From Eutrigla gurnardus (Eukaryota; Chordata; Actinopteri; Perciformes; Triglidae), in assembly GCA_963514095.1 (NCBI GenBank), contig OY741280.1, positions 15,491,244 to 15,555,243 on the forward strand: a DNA stretch of 64,000 nucleotides, in the 5' to 3' direction. Positions 12,421 through 25,312 of the stretch are shown here, in pieces; the first letter of the stretch is position 1, and each line of letters starts with the position of its first letter. A program made the translations under genes and the position numbers. Under the pieces are notes generated by a model, which saw only the letters and a program-made list of their open reading frames with translations, did not search any database and was not told where the DNA came from.

Positions 12421-14194
12421 GCTCATTCTTCCCACTTATTGTTTCCTTGCTCAATTTGTTTTGTTTGTGTTCACACTTTGGCAACACAAATGTTCTTTTG
12501 TCATGCCAACCGAGCGATTCGCTTGCAAGGCAATTGAATTTTATTCAATTTTAGGATGAGAATGGAGGAGGAGGAGTGGGATGGGGGGATGAAGAGGCCC
12601 CTGCAGATGTGGGCAACAGGTAGAGTTAAAATGAAAACTGTTTTAAGTCCTTCTTTCAGGCTACATGGACACTGTCTTAACCAATATATCTGACAGCGAG
12701 TGATGGATTATTCATTTAAAAGGACACAATTACCATATTAAGTGGTGGGTCGGTTTTTAATTCACGAATCAGGCTGCTACATGTGGAGCCCGTTCGTCTG
12801 CAGATACAATACTGTAAGTACTGAGCAGCCCTATCACTTTTGGCTCGCCCCGTTCTCCTTGCTTTAAGAGATATGTTTGATAATCACAGGTCGATGCTGT
12901 ACTCGTTATCTATTGAGATTACGCTTCAGGATCCAGTAATCCTCGATAGGATCTTCTGTTCATTACGGCTACTGTGCCCGGGATTATGTTTCAGTGTTTT
13001 CCAGTTCCAGACAGAAGCTGTATTACTTATTTTTGTCATGACTTGATATATTTCAGTTGAAAAGAAGAGAAAAAAAAGCAACTGTAGGATTAATAAAATA
13101 TATAATGGCACTAACTTAGTGATAAAAGGATACTGCTGCTGCAGTGATGAAAGGAAATCACTATTAGTACAGCCATTATTGCCGCTAGAAGCATGCATGA
13201 TGCTGTAAGTAACACTGTCTAGTTTAATTTCCAACAAAGCCAGTGTTCACAGTTCAGGTTATCGCCTGCTGTTTGTCCGGTTTAGCCGAGGTCGGTGCCT
13301 GTTTTGTGGAGTGTGACGTCCTGCCGACTGGAACATGTGCAGCTCCCTCTCAGCTGTGGAGTTGGGTGGTTCAAAGCCCTTTTTGCCCGGCCCAGTGGTT
13401 GTGCCCAGGGACGGCGAGAGAGAGAGGAGACTGATCGAATTGGTTTTACACTGGGGTTGTCAAAGGTCTCCTAACTTCCCTCACAAATCAATACGGGTCT
13501 TAAACTGCAGCCAACAGGCTGAAACTGGCTGCAGATTTCCTCCCCGAGTGCGGCTCCGTCCACGTTTCTCATCAGTAATGACTGTTTGAATCGAGCCTCC
13601 GAGGGCCGAAGAACACTGACTCATGTTGTTCGCACGCATTAATAATGCATTATAGCATGTAACGCAGGATAATTAGCTCCGCTGCTAAATGCAAGGGCTG
13701 GTCCAAAGTGCCATTCTCCCAGGATGCAGTTTGCAGGCAGTGAGGAAAAAACCGTAGGGCGATGATGACTTCCATCGTTGTTGTGAATGATTATAGGCTT
13801 TACACTTCTTTTGATTTGGTTTGCATTTAGTTTCATCATGATGTCAACAAGAAGTGCTACAAATAGATGAATATTAAGCAGCTGCTCAGTTCTGAGGCAG
13901 ACAGAACGTCCCGTTTTTCTTGAATCCAACCCTGTTAAACCAGGGCTAAATTACAATGTGTGTGATTACAGCTCCACGGGGCAGGGTCGTATTTAAATTG
14001 TGGCGCTGTATTATGATTATGATGATTGCGTTTTAGTACCGCTACGAACATTGAAAGAAGAGACATTTGGTTTAAGTCAATTGACAGAAAAGTATTTGTT
14101 TTGTATTCATTGGTTTTGGAGTCTAAGGATGTTACATTTGTTTTTTGGCATAATATGGTTTGTTGATTTGATAAATGTATCCCTTTTTTATCAC

Positions 14195-14285
14195 ATTGTT
14201 TGACCAGCCGATCAAAGTAATTAACAAAATAACCAAAAGATGAATCGATGATACAAATACTCATTAGTTGCAGCCCGATCTGAAA
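14195..14285. mobile_element. End fragment of a hAT-like nonautonomous element
   Basis: GACCAGCCGATCAAAGTAATT, AATAACCAAAAGATGAATCG and a final CATTAGTTGCAGCCC match the widespread teleost terminus that normally ends ...GTTGCAGCCCTA. The opposite terminus is not identified. Confidence 0.45.
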
Positions 14286-14670
14286 GTTTATTCTAAAAAA
14301 AGTGATAAAAATCATAACTCAAGCACTGGTTACAAGCTTTTCCTGGAGCTTTCAACTGCACTTAGTCTTTCCAAAACGCCTTCTGCTGAGGAAGACGGTA
14401 AGATGTGTTTGAAAGCTCTAGATAGCTAAGTGGACCTTGAGTCTTTTCCATTTGCCAATATGCCAATTTCTCAACTGTGTAATGTTTTCGATACAAGCAG
14501 CCGTGCAATAAATTTGCCTGAACCTCCGTAAACGGAGGAAATGTCTGGTCAAACTAAAGAAGACAACGAATGAACATCCATTACTTGACAGGTTTTTTTT
14601 ATACCCGACGCTACAAAGACATTTCAGTCGATAGCTAGAAAGATTTGGGTTTGATACACGGCGCTGCCTC

Positions 14671-14688
14671 CACACACACACACACACA
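14671..14688 (+). repeat. (CA)9 microsatellite
   Basis: A perfect short CA tract. Confidence 0.93.
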
Positions 14689-15689
14689 GCGAGCCTTTTC
14701 CCCCCGGCACGCAGAATGACTCGGGATGTTTTAAAGCGTTTGTACTTCACAGCTCTTTTGGTGTTGTTTCCTTGTACCGTAGCGTGATATCCTGTCTCCT
14801 TCACCGCCTCCCGCTCCTTTTTAAGTTAAGAAATCCGCGTTACAGCGGCTGCACATTACAAATAGACTGACTCTGATTGTGATTTGCATTTCTGTCAACC
14901 CTAATCTAACCAATGTAACAATGTAATTGATCACTTAAGTGTAATTGGAGCCATTTGAAGCTTTATGCTCCAATCCATGTTAGCCATGCTTCAGTCCCCT
15001 CTAACAGGGTTTTTTTTCTCCTCCTCCCCCCTTTCTGTTCCCTCACTCTCCTGTCTCTATCCCAGTGGTTCTGGTCCACTGCTCTCCCTCCATCTCCTTG
15101 GCTCTTTATTGACTATGGAGCCTCCAGCCTGATGTAATAGTGGGCATTACCCCTTTGAACTGCCCTTAATTTGACTGTAATAAACGCACATTTATTTTGG
15201 TGACAGAAGCCCCCCCACCTCACACACACACATAAATATTTGGAGGAATATGTGGAGAAAGCGAGGACAGCGCACCCATCACCCAAAGCCTGCAAAAAGT
15301 CATTCTGCGGCTCGAGACTCGCCTTTAATTGGAATGTAATTGGAGAAGCACCATTGATCACGAATCACACCGAGCTCCGTCTCCCTCCTCCGTGAACTAT
15401 AAGGGCTGTTCCGTTTTTCCACTCACTGCCTCCTTCTCACCCCCTCCCCTCCTCCCCCCCCCGTATACCACCTCCTCCCGTAAGGTGAACGTCAGTCATG
15501 TGCAGTGGAGCGGCGCCGAGGAACAAGGCCCCCTACCGGGGTCCAGAGCGAGCGGGTCAATGCGTGTCTGGGGCGCAAACCGCGAGAAAAGGGGATAAAA
15601 GGAGGCGAGGGCGGGGGATGGAGGAGCGAGGAGGGGAGATTAAGAGGAAGAAAAAAGGAACAAGGGGTGGGGGAGCGCTGAGATGGAGC

Positions 15690-16010
15690 GCACCAGTGGA
15701 ATCGTTTGTAATGGCCTGCGCGCTCTATTGCGCCATTTCATCCAGCATTTAGTTAAGCGAGATTTGGTTTTGTTTTGCCTTTGTCGCCGGGAATGCTCGG
15801 AGAAGTCAATTTGTTGGCTCATTTGTCAAACACCGGACTGCGTCAGCGGCATCTCGGCGGTGTCATGGAGCGGAGAAAAGCCCTCTCGCTCAGTAGATGG
15901 GAATGGCCTTGTAGAGATTGCCTGTGTACCATTTTAAATGTGGAGTGGAAAACAATGAAAACTAAGGGCACCGGCAGAGCACCTCTGTCCCAAATTGATT
16001 CTTAAGTGGA
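15690..16010. promoter_or_regulatory. efna3: Candidate conserved noncoding element
   Basis: This non-repetitive, CpG-containing block follows a purine-rich stretch. Words include TTTAGTTAAG, GAAGTCAATTTGTTGG and CATTTTAAATG. It has no coding signature, and the regulatory role is inferred. Confidence 0.28.
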
Positions 16011-16189
16011 AAGGGTCGGCGTGAGGGGAGAGGTGGGGAAGGAGGCAAAGGGAGAAAAAGATTGCGAGATACTGTAGTTGGGGAGCACAGCCGAACCATT
16101 AACAGTTGCTAAAGTGGAATCTGAAGTTTTCTAAATTCAAATCGCAACCTACACATAAATAACGGTGTCTTTAACAAGCTGTAGGCGCT

Positions 16190-16350
16190 CCACGTTTCAC
16201 TTGGCAACCATTAACTCCCCAAACGGTAACGACAACTGTTGATGGCGAATTTACTCAGCTGTGCTGCTAATTGACGTCAATCCTGCGGGCTGACCAAACA
16301 AGTGAGACGCCTTGTTATTAAGCTGCACAAACGCTGCCGTTGGAAGATGG
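16190..16350. promoter_or_regulatory. efna3: Candidate regulatory block with CRE-like palindrome
   Basis: The perfect palindrome TTGACGTCAA lies at 16271-16280 (TGACGTCA core, as bound by CREB/ATF factors), just after GCTGCTAA and before CCTGCGGGC. AACAACTGTTGA-like E-box sequence (16230-16242) is close by. The site is real; its use is inferred. Confidence 0.33.
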
Positions 16351-17320
16351 AAGAAACACCACTCTGTTTCATGATGGAAGAAACGCCAACTTTCCTCCAG
16401 ACAAACAATTTCGCCGATTTTCCCCCGTGTCAGTTTCAGACAGGAAGTCAGCGGCGAGCTCGTTAGTTGCCGAGTGTTAATGACGGGCAGCTGGCCGACG
16501 GAGTCCCAGTAAAACTGTTGTTTATCTATTTATAGGCCTTTTTTTGTAACTAGAGAAAAAGCACAGGTGTTAAAAAAATGAGTGATGACTGCATTCCGTG
16601 TAGCTGCTTCTGTTTCAGGGTCCTGGTATAGTGCGTGCTGACATCCCTCGTTAGTGAAACACCTGTGCTTTTCCTACAATGACAAGGCGTTATCGGCTGT
16701 AATAATGAACCGTACAGTCAGTTCAAGAACAAAAAGTTCATATATCTTGCATGATTAGGAATGCACTTCGTACAGGTGAGATATCTATACGATATGTTGA
16801 ATTCAATTAGGGGATGCAGTGGGGATGTAAAAGTATTCAGGACTGTGCAGCAGCTCCTCCTCATTACTGGACGACTTTATATTCTATGTGTGTGTGAATA
16901 TTATTATTGATATTTGAATAGTATTTATTGATTTCAAGTGTAATTTAATGTTCATTTTTCATAAAAAACGTTTATTGTTAATGCTCAAACAGTACATTTT
17001 TCACAAAACAATTAGGTCAGAAGTCAACTTACTATTTTTTTGAGTTTTCCATCTGCAGCTGACTTTGTCTGGATTTGACCCCGTCGATGGTTTCTCTACA
17101 CAGAACCATCTGAGAAGCTGTCATGAAAATGGTTTTGTAAAGGTTACGCGGCAGGTGATTGGGTGAACCATCTGTCAATCAAACTCTTGCCAAAACGAGA
17201 GAAAAGCCTTCAGTTTCGTTCTTTGCTCTTCTTCAAACGAAGCAATGCTCCCCAGGTCACATCTTACTGATAACTGGTGCGACCTCTCGGCTTGAGGAGC
17301 AGCCATTGTTGTCAGTCGCC

Positions 17321-17360
17321 ACTCCGTGTCATCTCGTGTCATCTCGTGTCCTCTCGTGTC
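17321..17360 (+). repeat. 10-bp tandem repeat, four copies
   Basis: The unit ATCTCGTGTC appears twice exactly, with one diverged copy on each side (ACTCCGTGTC and CTCTCGTGTC). Confidence 0.9.
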
Positions 17361-19937
17361 ACCCTAACCCATGTCAGTAGCTCCTCTCCGGCCGCTGATT
17401 GGTCCGTGCTCCGGCTTACGAAACACAAACGCATCACTTGAAGCCTGACAAGATGTATTTGTGTGATATGTGATCCAGCAATTTCCGCGTGATCTCGTGA
17501 CGCTGTGAGAATCCAGCTAGCGTGCAAGATGAACTTTCTCTCAGCGATTGCTTTGAAAATAAGGGAGGACATCAGCACTTGATTCATGTAGATCACGTTT
17601 GATCCTACATAAGAGATACAGTATGTTTTGTGACAGTGCGCACAGGCTCGGTGCGTGAGGTAATCTGAACTTAAATTTGAAATATCGGCTGCTGTTTTTA
17701 TTGCAGTCTTTCCTCAGCCCCGATAAGGAGCGAAGAAGACGACGGAGCGAGGAAGACGGAGGCGCTGATTGTGCTAGAAACTAGAGCGGGGTCAGAGATC
17801 CCTCTTTGGTATTTATGAGACAAAGAGTGACATGAAAATGTGATCAAATGGATGAGACGGGAGTGGGAGATGAATGTTTTGATAGAGCGACGATTACTGA
17901 TGAAGGGGCTGGGAACCAATGTCGTGCCGCAGAGAGAACAAGAGCAAACAACAAACCCGAGCTATCAAACAGACAAACAGCGAAAAGGCGCTGAATAAGG
18001 AGCGGCGGAGGGAAATGAATAATGGGGGAACGAGGAAAGGAAGTAGGCGGGGAGGTGTTAGATGTGTGGAGACTAGGAGAGAGGCCAAAAGGGAGGCTGA
18101 GATGGAAGGAAGGTCGCAGAGGAAGCAAAGGGAGGCAGGTTGTTGTTTTAAGATCAGTGCGGATGAGTGCGTTCTCCCTCTCTGGGGAGGGAGGACCATC
18201 GTCTCTCTGTGTCTGCCACTCCACTCGTTTATGCCTCGCTCCGAGGGAGAGGTAAAAAGGCGCTTAGTGGTCGGTGTGTGTGTGTGTGGCGCCTTTGAGG
18301 TGCCTCATGTGAGAATGGGGGCAATTTGGAAAAAACTGTAATGTTCTTTTCATCACTGAATGAGTCACCCTTCCTTTCATTAGGTTGTTTTTCTTCCCTC
18401 CACCACCGCCACCCTTTTTTCTCTCCTCTGCCGCCTTGTTCTTCCCTCACAAACACAGCCTGTACTCTCCTCCTTACGTGTGCAGTCGCGTATTGTATTC
18501 TCCAGAAGGTACAGCACACCTTCCTCTTGATGACAGCCTTCGAGGTCTGGTCGACCACCGGTTTGCGTTTTTACAATAATCTATGAATCTGTTGAATTCA
18601 ATTAACCTCTGTAAAAGGTTAACGAAAAAGGGAGAAAAAACCCTCACCATTAACCAGAGTCCAGAGTTAAGTCTTCAAATAGCTCCTTTTTTTTTGGGCC
18701 AAACAGTAAAATATTCAATTTACAGTTTTACAAAACATTCACTGGTTCCAGCTTTCCGCTTCAAGCCTTTTGCTTGATAAATGACTTTGATTATCACAGT
18801 TGTTTTCAATCAATTTCCTTTAAACTAATCAATTAATCTGCATTTGTTTCAGCACTACTTTTGTTGTCGCCTGAGTAAAAAACACACGGCTCAGATGTTA
18901 TTTAATGATGGCATCGCCGTTACACTTTTATGTTCAATTTAAAAGTTGAACCGATCTGTTGGTTGTCGATATTTTGTGGAGATAATTTCACTCATTCATT
19001 AATTTATTACAATATCATGGCATCTCAGTGATTTAGACCATATGTTCTATGACTCAGTACAAAAAGCTTTTGCTAAATTGAAGGTCAGATTATTGTTAAA
19101 AAAAAAAATACAAGTACGTAAAAAGTGAATTTGCTGAAGTGGTGATAGAAATTACAATTAGTAACTTTTCCACCCCTGCTGCTCACTTAATCAACTAATG
19201 AACTTGATTTAGACTTGGCAGGACTCCAGATGTTCAATCAAAAACACGGAAAAAAAGTCCTGGATACATAACTGCCTTGTAAATAAATAATGAATTCACA
19301 GAAATATATTTAACAACCACATGAATTAATAAAAAATTGAAAATAAAATAAATGTCATTGCTTGGTTTTACGGTCTGTTTTTTAGTGTCGGCGGACGGAC
19401 GAAACCCCATTATTTCATTTTACAACACAGACTGGCTGACATCTGATATTTAATTAAAGGCCAGTATCAGTCCAAATATATTAGCGAGCTGATTTATCCG
19501 TCTAACCCAAGCAATAAGTAATATCCGCCCTGTCGTAAAAATTAACACTAAAATACGGCTCTGTTTCAATGTGATAACGCTCATTTGGCTTAAATTACAA
19601 CGTGTCAAATGTTCCATTCCTGCTGCTAATAACTGTATCAGTATTGTAACGAGCTGGCAGTCTAAAGCCCCTAAAGCCCACCCCGACAAAGTTATCATTG
19701 TTTTTGCAGGTAGGCAGACCTGTCACCCTGAGTGTGTGTTTAGCCCAGTTGCCATGAAGGTTATCAGGCCAGCGCACAAACTAGACTAGAGGTGCAGGAG
19801 GGGGGGAGGAAGGGAGGTGGGGGGGGCGGCTCCCCACAGGTTAGGAGGCATAAGTATGCAGCACCAGTTAGGTGCTTATTTTCACCTGTGTGTGTTTACG
19901 GAGCTGTCTGTCCATGTGTCTGTTTATCTGCCTGCCT

Positions 19938-20155
<218 letters not shown>

Positions 20156-20303
20156 CAGAACCTCCCAGCAGGAGCAGCCAAAGTGCGTTCCTCTAATGTC
20201 ATCCTGTGGCCGTCCTCCAGCTAAAAGCCAGCGGCTTGCTCTCCTCCACACTCCTCCCCCAATGTCACCTTTCCTTCCTCCACTTTTTTACTTTGTCCTC
20301 CTC

Positions 20304-20307
<4 letters not shown>

Positions 20308-20348
<41 letters not shown>

Positions 20349-20366
20349 CTCTCTCTCTCTCTCTCT
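20308..20366 (+). repeat. (CT)n microsatellite, compound
   Basis: CT repeats with GT interruptions inside a roughly 450-base pyrimidine-rich region. Confidence 0.96.
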
Positions 20367-20524
20367 GTCTGTTTGTCATTTTTCATCATCGGCCCGTGTT
20401 TGCTAATCTCCGTCCTTTCTCTGCTCTCCGTCTCAATTCATCATCTCTACTTGGGTTTTGTGCTGAAGGTTACCGAGTCGCTGATGGAGAGAAGACGCCG
20501 AGTAGACGATCATAAAGACTGACA

Positions 20525-20555
20525 GGGAGGGAGGGAGGGAGGGGGGGGGGGGGGG
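20525..20555 (+). repeat. (GGGA)n then G15
   Basis: Four GGGA-type units run into a 15-base G homopolymer. This is a G-quadruplex-capable purine strand. Confidence 0.9.
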
Positions 20556-20970
20556 TTATCCTCTCATCTCCCTCTCTTTCTCCCTCTGTCTTTCTCTCTC
20601 TGTTTTCTCCACCCCCCATACTCTCCCTCTCTTTACTCCCCCCCCCCTCTCTGATCTCTGCTCCCTCCATCTGCTTCTTCCTGTCATTTCTACCCCGACA
20701 ACGCTCACCTCTCCCTCCCTCCTGACGATCCCCGTGTTCTGACAGCCGTCAATTTCAGACAGACGGACACACTTCACGGAAAACAGCGTGCGCGGTTGTC
20801 TGTTTGGCGCTTAATATGATGTGACGCCTGTTAGCGTGACCCGTGCGGCGGGTCAACACTTAACCCTGCGTTTGCTCCGCCGCTCTCTGTGTTCACAGTT
20901 TGATTTGTGCATGTTAAATACGGCCAGATCACCTTGCTCTGTCATGCTTCAGCACATATAAATGCACAGC

Positions 20971-20998
20971 CACACACACACACACACACACACACACA
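20971..20998 (+). repeat. (CA)14 microsatellite
   Basis: A perfect CA tract. Confidence 0.96.
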
Positions 20999-22059
20999 GC
21001 AGAGTACATTAGAGTATTCTATCTTTACGCACATAAGGTCACATTCAGAGCTCCTGTATGCCTGACTACACAGGCCCCGGCTGCATTAGGCCCAGGAATC
21101 ATGGCAAAGCGGCCCGCCTCGCCTCTATCTGAAATTCTAATCACCACTCGCAAACATTGCTATTCAGTCTGTGCTCCCGCTAGGCTGCCTGCACACGGGC
21201 TAAGCTTTGCATTAAAGTTTTGCTTAAACCGTGAAGGCTAAAGTCCATTTCATAACACCCACATTTGTATTACATATTGATAAACACAATCTGTGAGTTA
21301 TTTCCTTCCCCCCAAATCTGCCGTCTCCTTCCCTCCCTCCTCCCCGCCGGTCTCCCTTCACCTTGGCCTCCACCAACTTCAGAACAATGTTTTCTTTTTT
21401 TTGTTTTTCCACACATTCCCTGCACATTCAGCGGATCCATTCCCTTTGTCACAAGCTATTTATGCGCTACAGATCTTCTCTTAATAATCTCTCCTCTCAT
21501 CTTTCAATTTTCCCTCCTTTGCCGCCCTCCGTCTCTGCATCCCTTTCTTCTGCCTCGCTTAAAGCGTTTCACCTCTCCACTATCTCCATGCCTGGGCACA
21601 CTTCTCCCCCCGTTCTTATCTTCACCTCTTCTTTTCCTATCCTTCTTCTCTATCTTTGTGCCCAGCTAGGGCTCACGTCCTTCTTCCCTGTGCCCTCTAT
21701 CCCCTCCCTCTCCATCCCCCCCCCACCCACGAGCTGAAATTAAACCCCGTCGGCACGAGCCTGGCCTGACCACGTCTCCCACCGAGGCCCAGCCACACGG
21801 ACCCGAGAAACAGACCTTGAGAAACAAGATAAAGTACATCAAAACTGCAATGGGTTCGGGGCTCCATGGGTATATTTTTGGATATCGTTTCACATTTTTA
21901 CACTCGACTCCCCGCCCTGCTCCACCCAGTCTGTCTGCGCTTCCCTTCCTCCGTCTGTTTCGCTCCGTCTTTCTTTCCCTTCACTTCCTTCTCAGACGTT
22001 GTCGCAGTCTTGACAGCGAGGCGAGTCTGCAGTGATTAACATTGATTAAAGTGGCTAAC

Positions 22060-22061
<2 letters not shown>

Positions 22062-22095
<34 letters not shown>
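22062..22095 (+). repeat. (GT)17 microsatellite
   Basis: A perfect GT tract, 170 bases before a second, longer one. Confidence 0.96.
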
Positions 22096-22098
<3 letters not shown>

Positions 22099-22260
22099 AG
22101 AGTGGGCCTTCCTTTAAAGTGTGTGTTTCCGTGAGTGTGTGTGTGTTCATAATGTGTCCATAAAGCTGTCACTCATCCGGGCTGGTTGTGTGAGGAAAGA
22201 AAAGCCAAGCTGTGAGTGCTTAGCAGTTGAGGTGTCTGTGTGTTTAATGGGCTTGTACAC

Positions 22261-22264
<4 letters not shown>

Positions 22265-22351
<87 letters not shown>
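22265..22351 (+). repeat. (GT)43 microsatellite, one interruption
   Basis: A GT tract with a GCGC step near 22293. Confidence 0.97.
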
Positions 22352-22354
<3 letters not shown>

Positions 22355-23099
22355 TGAAACGCACTCACTAATTCAGCTGCCCGAGAGACTCATCCTTTGT
22401 TTTCCTGCCACATGGACCATTTTAACCACAGATCCGCCCAGCGAGAACCAAAACGCCCTGCTGCTTAATTCCGCTTCCAATCAAGTGACCGATCAAATCT
22501 GTCATTTTACGTCAAGAGCACATCGAGGGGGTCATGGTGTTTCATTATTTGAAAATTTGTGTGATTTCTTTTTTTTTTGTTTGGCTGCACTCTTTTTGTG
22601 TTAATCTCAAATTGTAATTAGAATTTCTGTTCATGTTTGATTTAGACGGCATCAGTTATGTACAGAATAAAGACGGGCGTTGTGAGAGAAGTTGTGGACA
22701 ATATGGTTGAAATCAATATTGGGATGAGGATTTAAGTATCTTTGTATTGGTTTTACGACTTGCATCTTCACTGTTTCGTCTTTGTTACCAGCAGCAGCTG
22801 TATTCAACAAAAGGGCTCCGGCAAACCCACTGTACACTCCCTTCCCCGCACTGGATGGAAGACGGGGTTAGCGAATGGCTGGTAACATAGTGGGACATTT
22901 AACAGCCATAGAAAGAGCCAGATATTTCCCTGAGGAGACGGTGGAGACCAAAACGGAGATAAAAATGAGATTGGAAATTGAATTGGCCAGATCGACAGAA
23001 ACACAACTTTATGTGTTTCTCTGTATCTGCTCACTAAGCCACTGTTTGCTATAACGTTCCCCATAAATATTCCTACGCTGACAGTATGTTATTAGTGTT

Positions 23100-23519
23100 C
23101 ACAGCTTGTAGTGCTGCCCCCAAGTGGCCAAAAAAACAGTCAATGCAGGTTTAGAGGATATTTATCAGTCATATATCACGATGCCTTAGGCATTGTATGA
23201 TACCATATAAAGTTTATCCTGCACAAAATAATCCTGATTCACAATATTATTCCAATAACAATCAAAATGTGCTTAAACATCCTTTTTAGTGAACAATTAA
23301 ATAATCTTAATTAAGGCTCCCTGCATTAATGCAAGATTAGACAGCTTTTTCAATTCACTCGTGACGATATTTACAATTATTCCGATACTGGTAATGAACC
23401 ACGATCGATTTTTTTATCCCAATGCATAATAAAATCCTATATGGTCCCATCCCTAATACCTTGCAAAAAAATAAATAAGATGATCTCATGAAGGATATGT
23501 ATTTTTGCCCAGCCCTATT
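23100..23519. mobile_element. Decayed nonautonomous element ending GCCCAGCCCTA
   Basis: The stretch contains GTAGTGCTGCCCCCAAGTGGCC, ATATATCACGATGCC, GTGACGATATTTACAATTATTCC and the terminus GTATTTTTGCCCAGCCCTA. These words are common in a fish element that ends in GCCCAGCCCTA. It is AT-rich and heavily mutated. Confidence 0.45.
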
Positions 23520-23579
23520 TATTGTTGGCTGCATAAAAAACAAACCAAATTGACTTCGAAAAAAAAAAAAGGCGGTGTA

Positions 23580-23800
23580 GTCTGTGGAGGTTTAAACCAA
23601 AGCAGGGAATTTGCATGTGCTTTATGACCCAGGTGTGATTGAGTGCGTTGGTTTGGTATCCGAGCACGGCAGCTCGAGCAGCAACCCTCCCGGCCGAGGC
23701 GGCGTAGGCTGAGAGGAGAGCCTTTGAGGCGCACAGATTCACATCCGACATGGCTGCCTGAGCCATAAGAACAACTCCATGAATTATGAAAGGGCACAAG
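23580..23800. promoter_or_regulatory. efna3: Candidate conserved noncoding element with octamer
   Basis: A perfect ATTTGCAT at 23609-23616 is followed by a non-repetitive CpG-containing block and TGAATTATGAAAGG near 23780. It lies immediately after a decayed mobile element (to 23519) and a poly(A) run. Confidence 0.28.
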
Positions 23801-24009
23801 CCCATCGCTGGGCTGCTCTGAGACGGGGGGGGGGGGGGGATGGAGGGAGAGATAACTGCACATTGTAGATGGATAGAACGATAGCGTAGAGTGAAGCAAA
23901 GTGGAAACATTGAGGGAGAGGAAGGATGCACTGGCACAATAAGAGGGGGAGATAAAGTGTGCATGTGTAGTGGAGTGAGAAGGGTGTTTGTTTTGGAGTG
24001 AGGAAGAAA

Positions 24010-24034
24010 GTGTGTGTGTGTGTGTGTGTGTGTG
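24010..24034 (+). repeat. (GT)12 microsatellite
   Basis: A perfect GT tract. Confidence 0.94.
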
Positions 24035-24479
24035 CACGCTCATCTTTGTGTGGATTTTCAGCCTGTCGGTGTATGTCAGTGAGATTGACGCTGCATTGTT
24101 CCCAAAATCTAACCAGCTGCATAACCGTGCCATTGGATTTAGGCTCATCGCTGGGTCCACAAAGGCAACGTTTTCACACAGACACAACATACACCACGCA
24201 GGCTTTGTTCCAGCCTCTTCAAACAGTTTCCACTGCGGAGGTGTGACAGCACGCCAGGCGGGGAATCTGCTGCCGCTGCCCACCATTTCCAAACCTCGGC
24301 GTAAAAACGGTGGAGAGACGGAGACGGGGGATTTTTTTATTATTATTATTATTTATTTTTTTTACACCAATTATCTAATGTGTGATCTGGGGGCCTCGCC
24401 GCCTGTCATGCGCAGCATCTGGTTTATTCTGTCTTTTAATCTTTCTAGTAATCTTTTTTGCCACTGCTGAGCAAGTGTC

Positions 24480-24630
24480 ACAGCAGTGAACTCCAAGACG
24501 AGGCAATTCCATTAGGGGATGGCATGAGGCGGCATTCATTAACGGCCCTGGCCAGATGCTGCGCCACATATCGAACCGAGGCATGGGGGAGGCATGGTGT
24601 TTGAATTTGATTTGACTCCTCGGGATAATG
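24480..24630. promoter_or_regulatory. efna3: Candidate conserved noncoding element
   Basis: This non-repetitive block has CATTCATTAACGGCC and CCACATATCGAACC. No coding frame was found. The call is based on sequence texture only. Confidence 0.25.
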
Positions 24631-25292
24631 TATTGTGTCTCATCACAAAGTTGTTGGAGGAAAAGGGGGTTTCCTATTGAGGGAAGGAGGCATTGTGGCC
24701 ACTGAGAGAGCAGGTGGATTTCCTCGAGGATCATTGTGTGGTGGAACAACCTCCCTCCCCGTCCCTCATTCTGTTCCAGGCCCGCTCAACACTCCCGACT
24801 GTCCGCTCGAATCTTCTCTCAATCTATCTAAGTGTTGGAATGGAACAACAGTTCAAACACGTAACACTTCGTCCCCCCGGCAGCAAGTCCTCCTCGTTAG
24901 AAATTGTCCTGAAGAAGTGAACGTGCCGAGAGATGTCTCGCATCGAACGCTCCCTCATCTTTATCTCCTCCGTTACATAAGTGCCTATATGTACCGGCAA
25001 CCTTCACAATTCATAGCCTTGGGAGACAGAGAGAGCGATGGAAGGGAGGGGAAAGAAGACAGGCGAAGAAAATATGAAAGAAAACACAAAAGACTGAGAA
25101 ATGTGAAGTAAAGGGGGGGAGAGGAACCCGTGCAGGTGATGCAGAGGAGATAGAGAAGAGCGAGCAAATGTGGGCTGCGGTCAGTCAATTATTCAGGAGA
25201 GAGAGGTTCGTCGTACCCTGGGAGCTGCTTTGAACAAGCATGCCTGGCATCACCTGCTAATGGGCCGCAGATTGACATGCTACCTGAGCAGA

Positions 25293-25312
25293 CCCCCCCC
25301 CCCCCCCCCCCC
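25293..25312 (+). repeat. C20 homopolymer
   Basis: Twenty consecutive C; length is likely uncertain. Confidence 0.9.

Noticed and set aside
23519..24292. 257-codon minus-strand open frame
   Set aside because: It runs through a CA tract, a poly-G/C run and the end of a mobile element; the composition is low-complexity and unlike a protein family.
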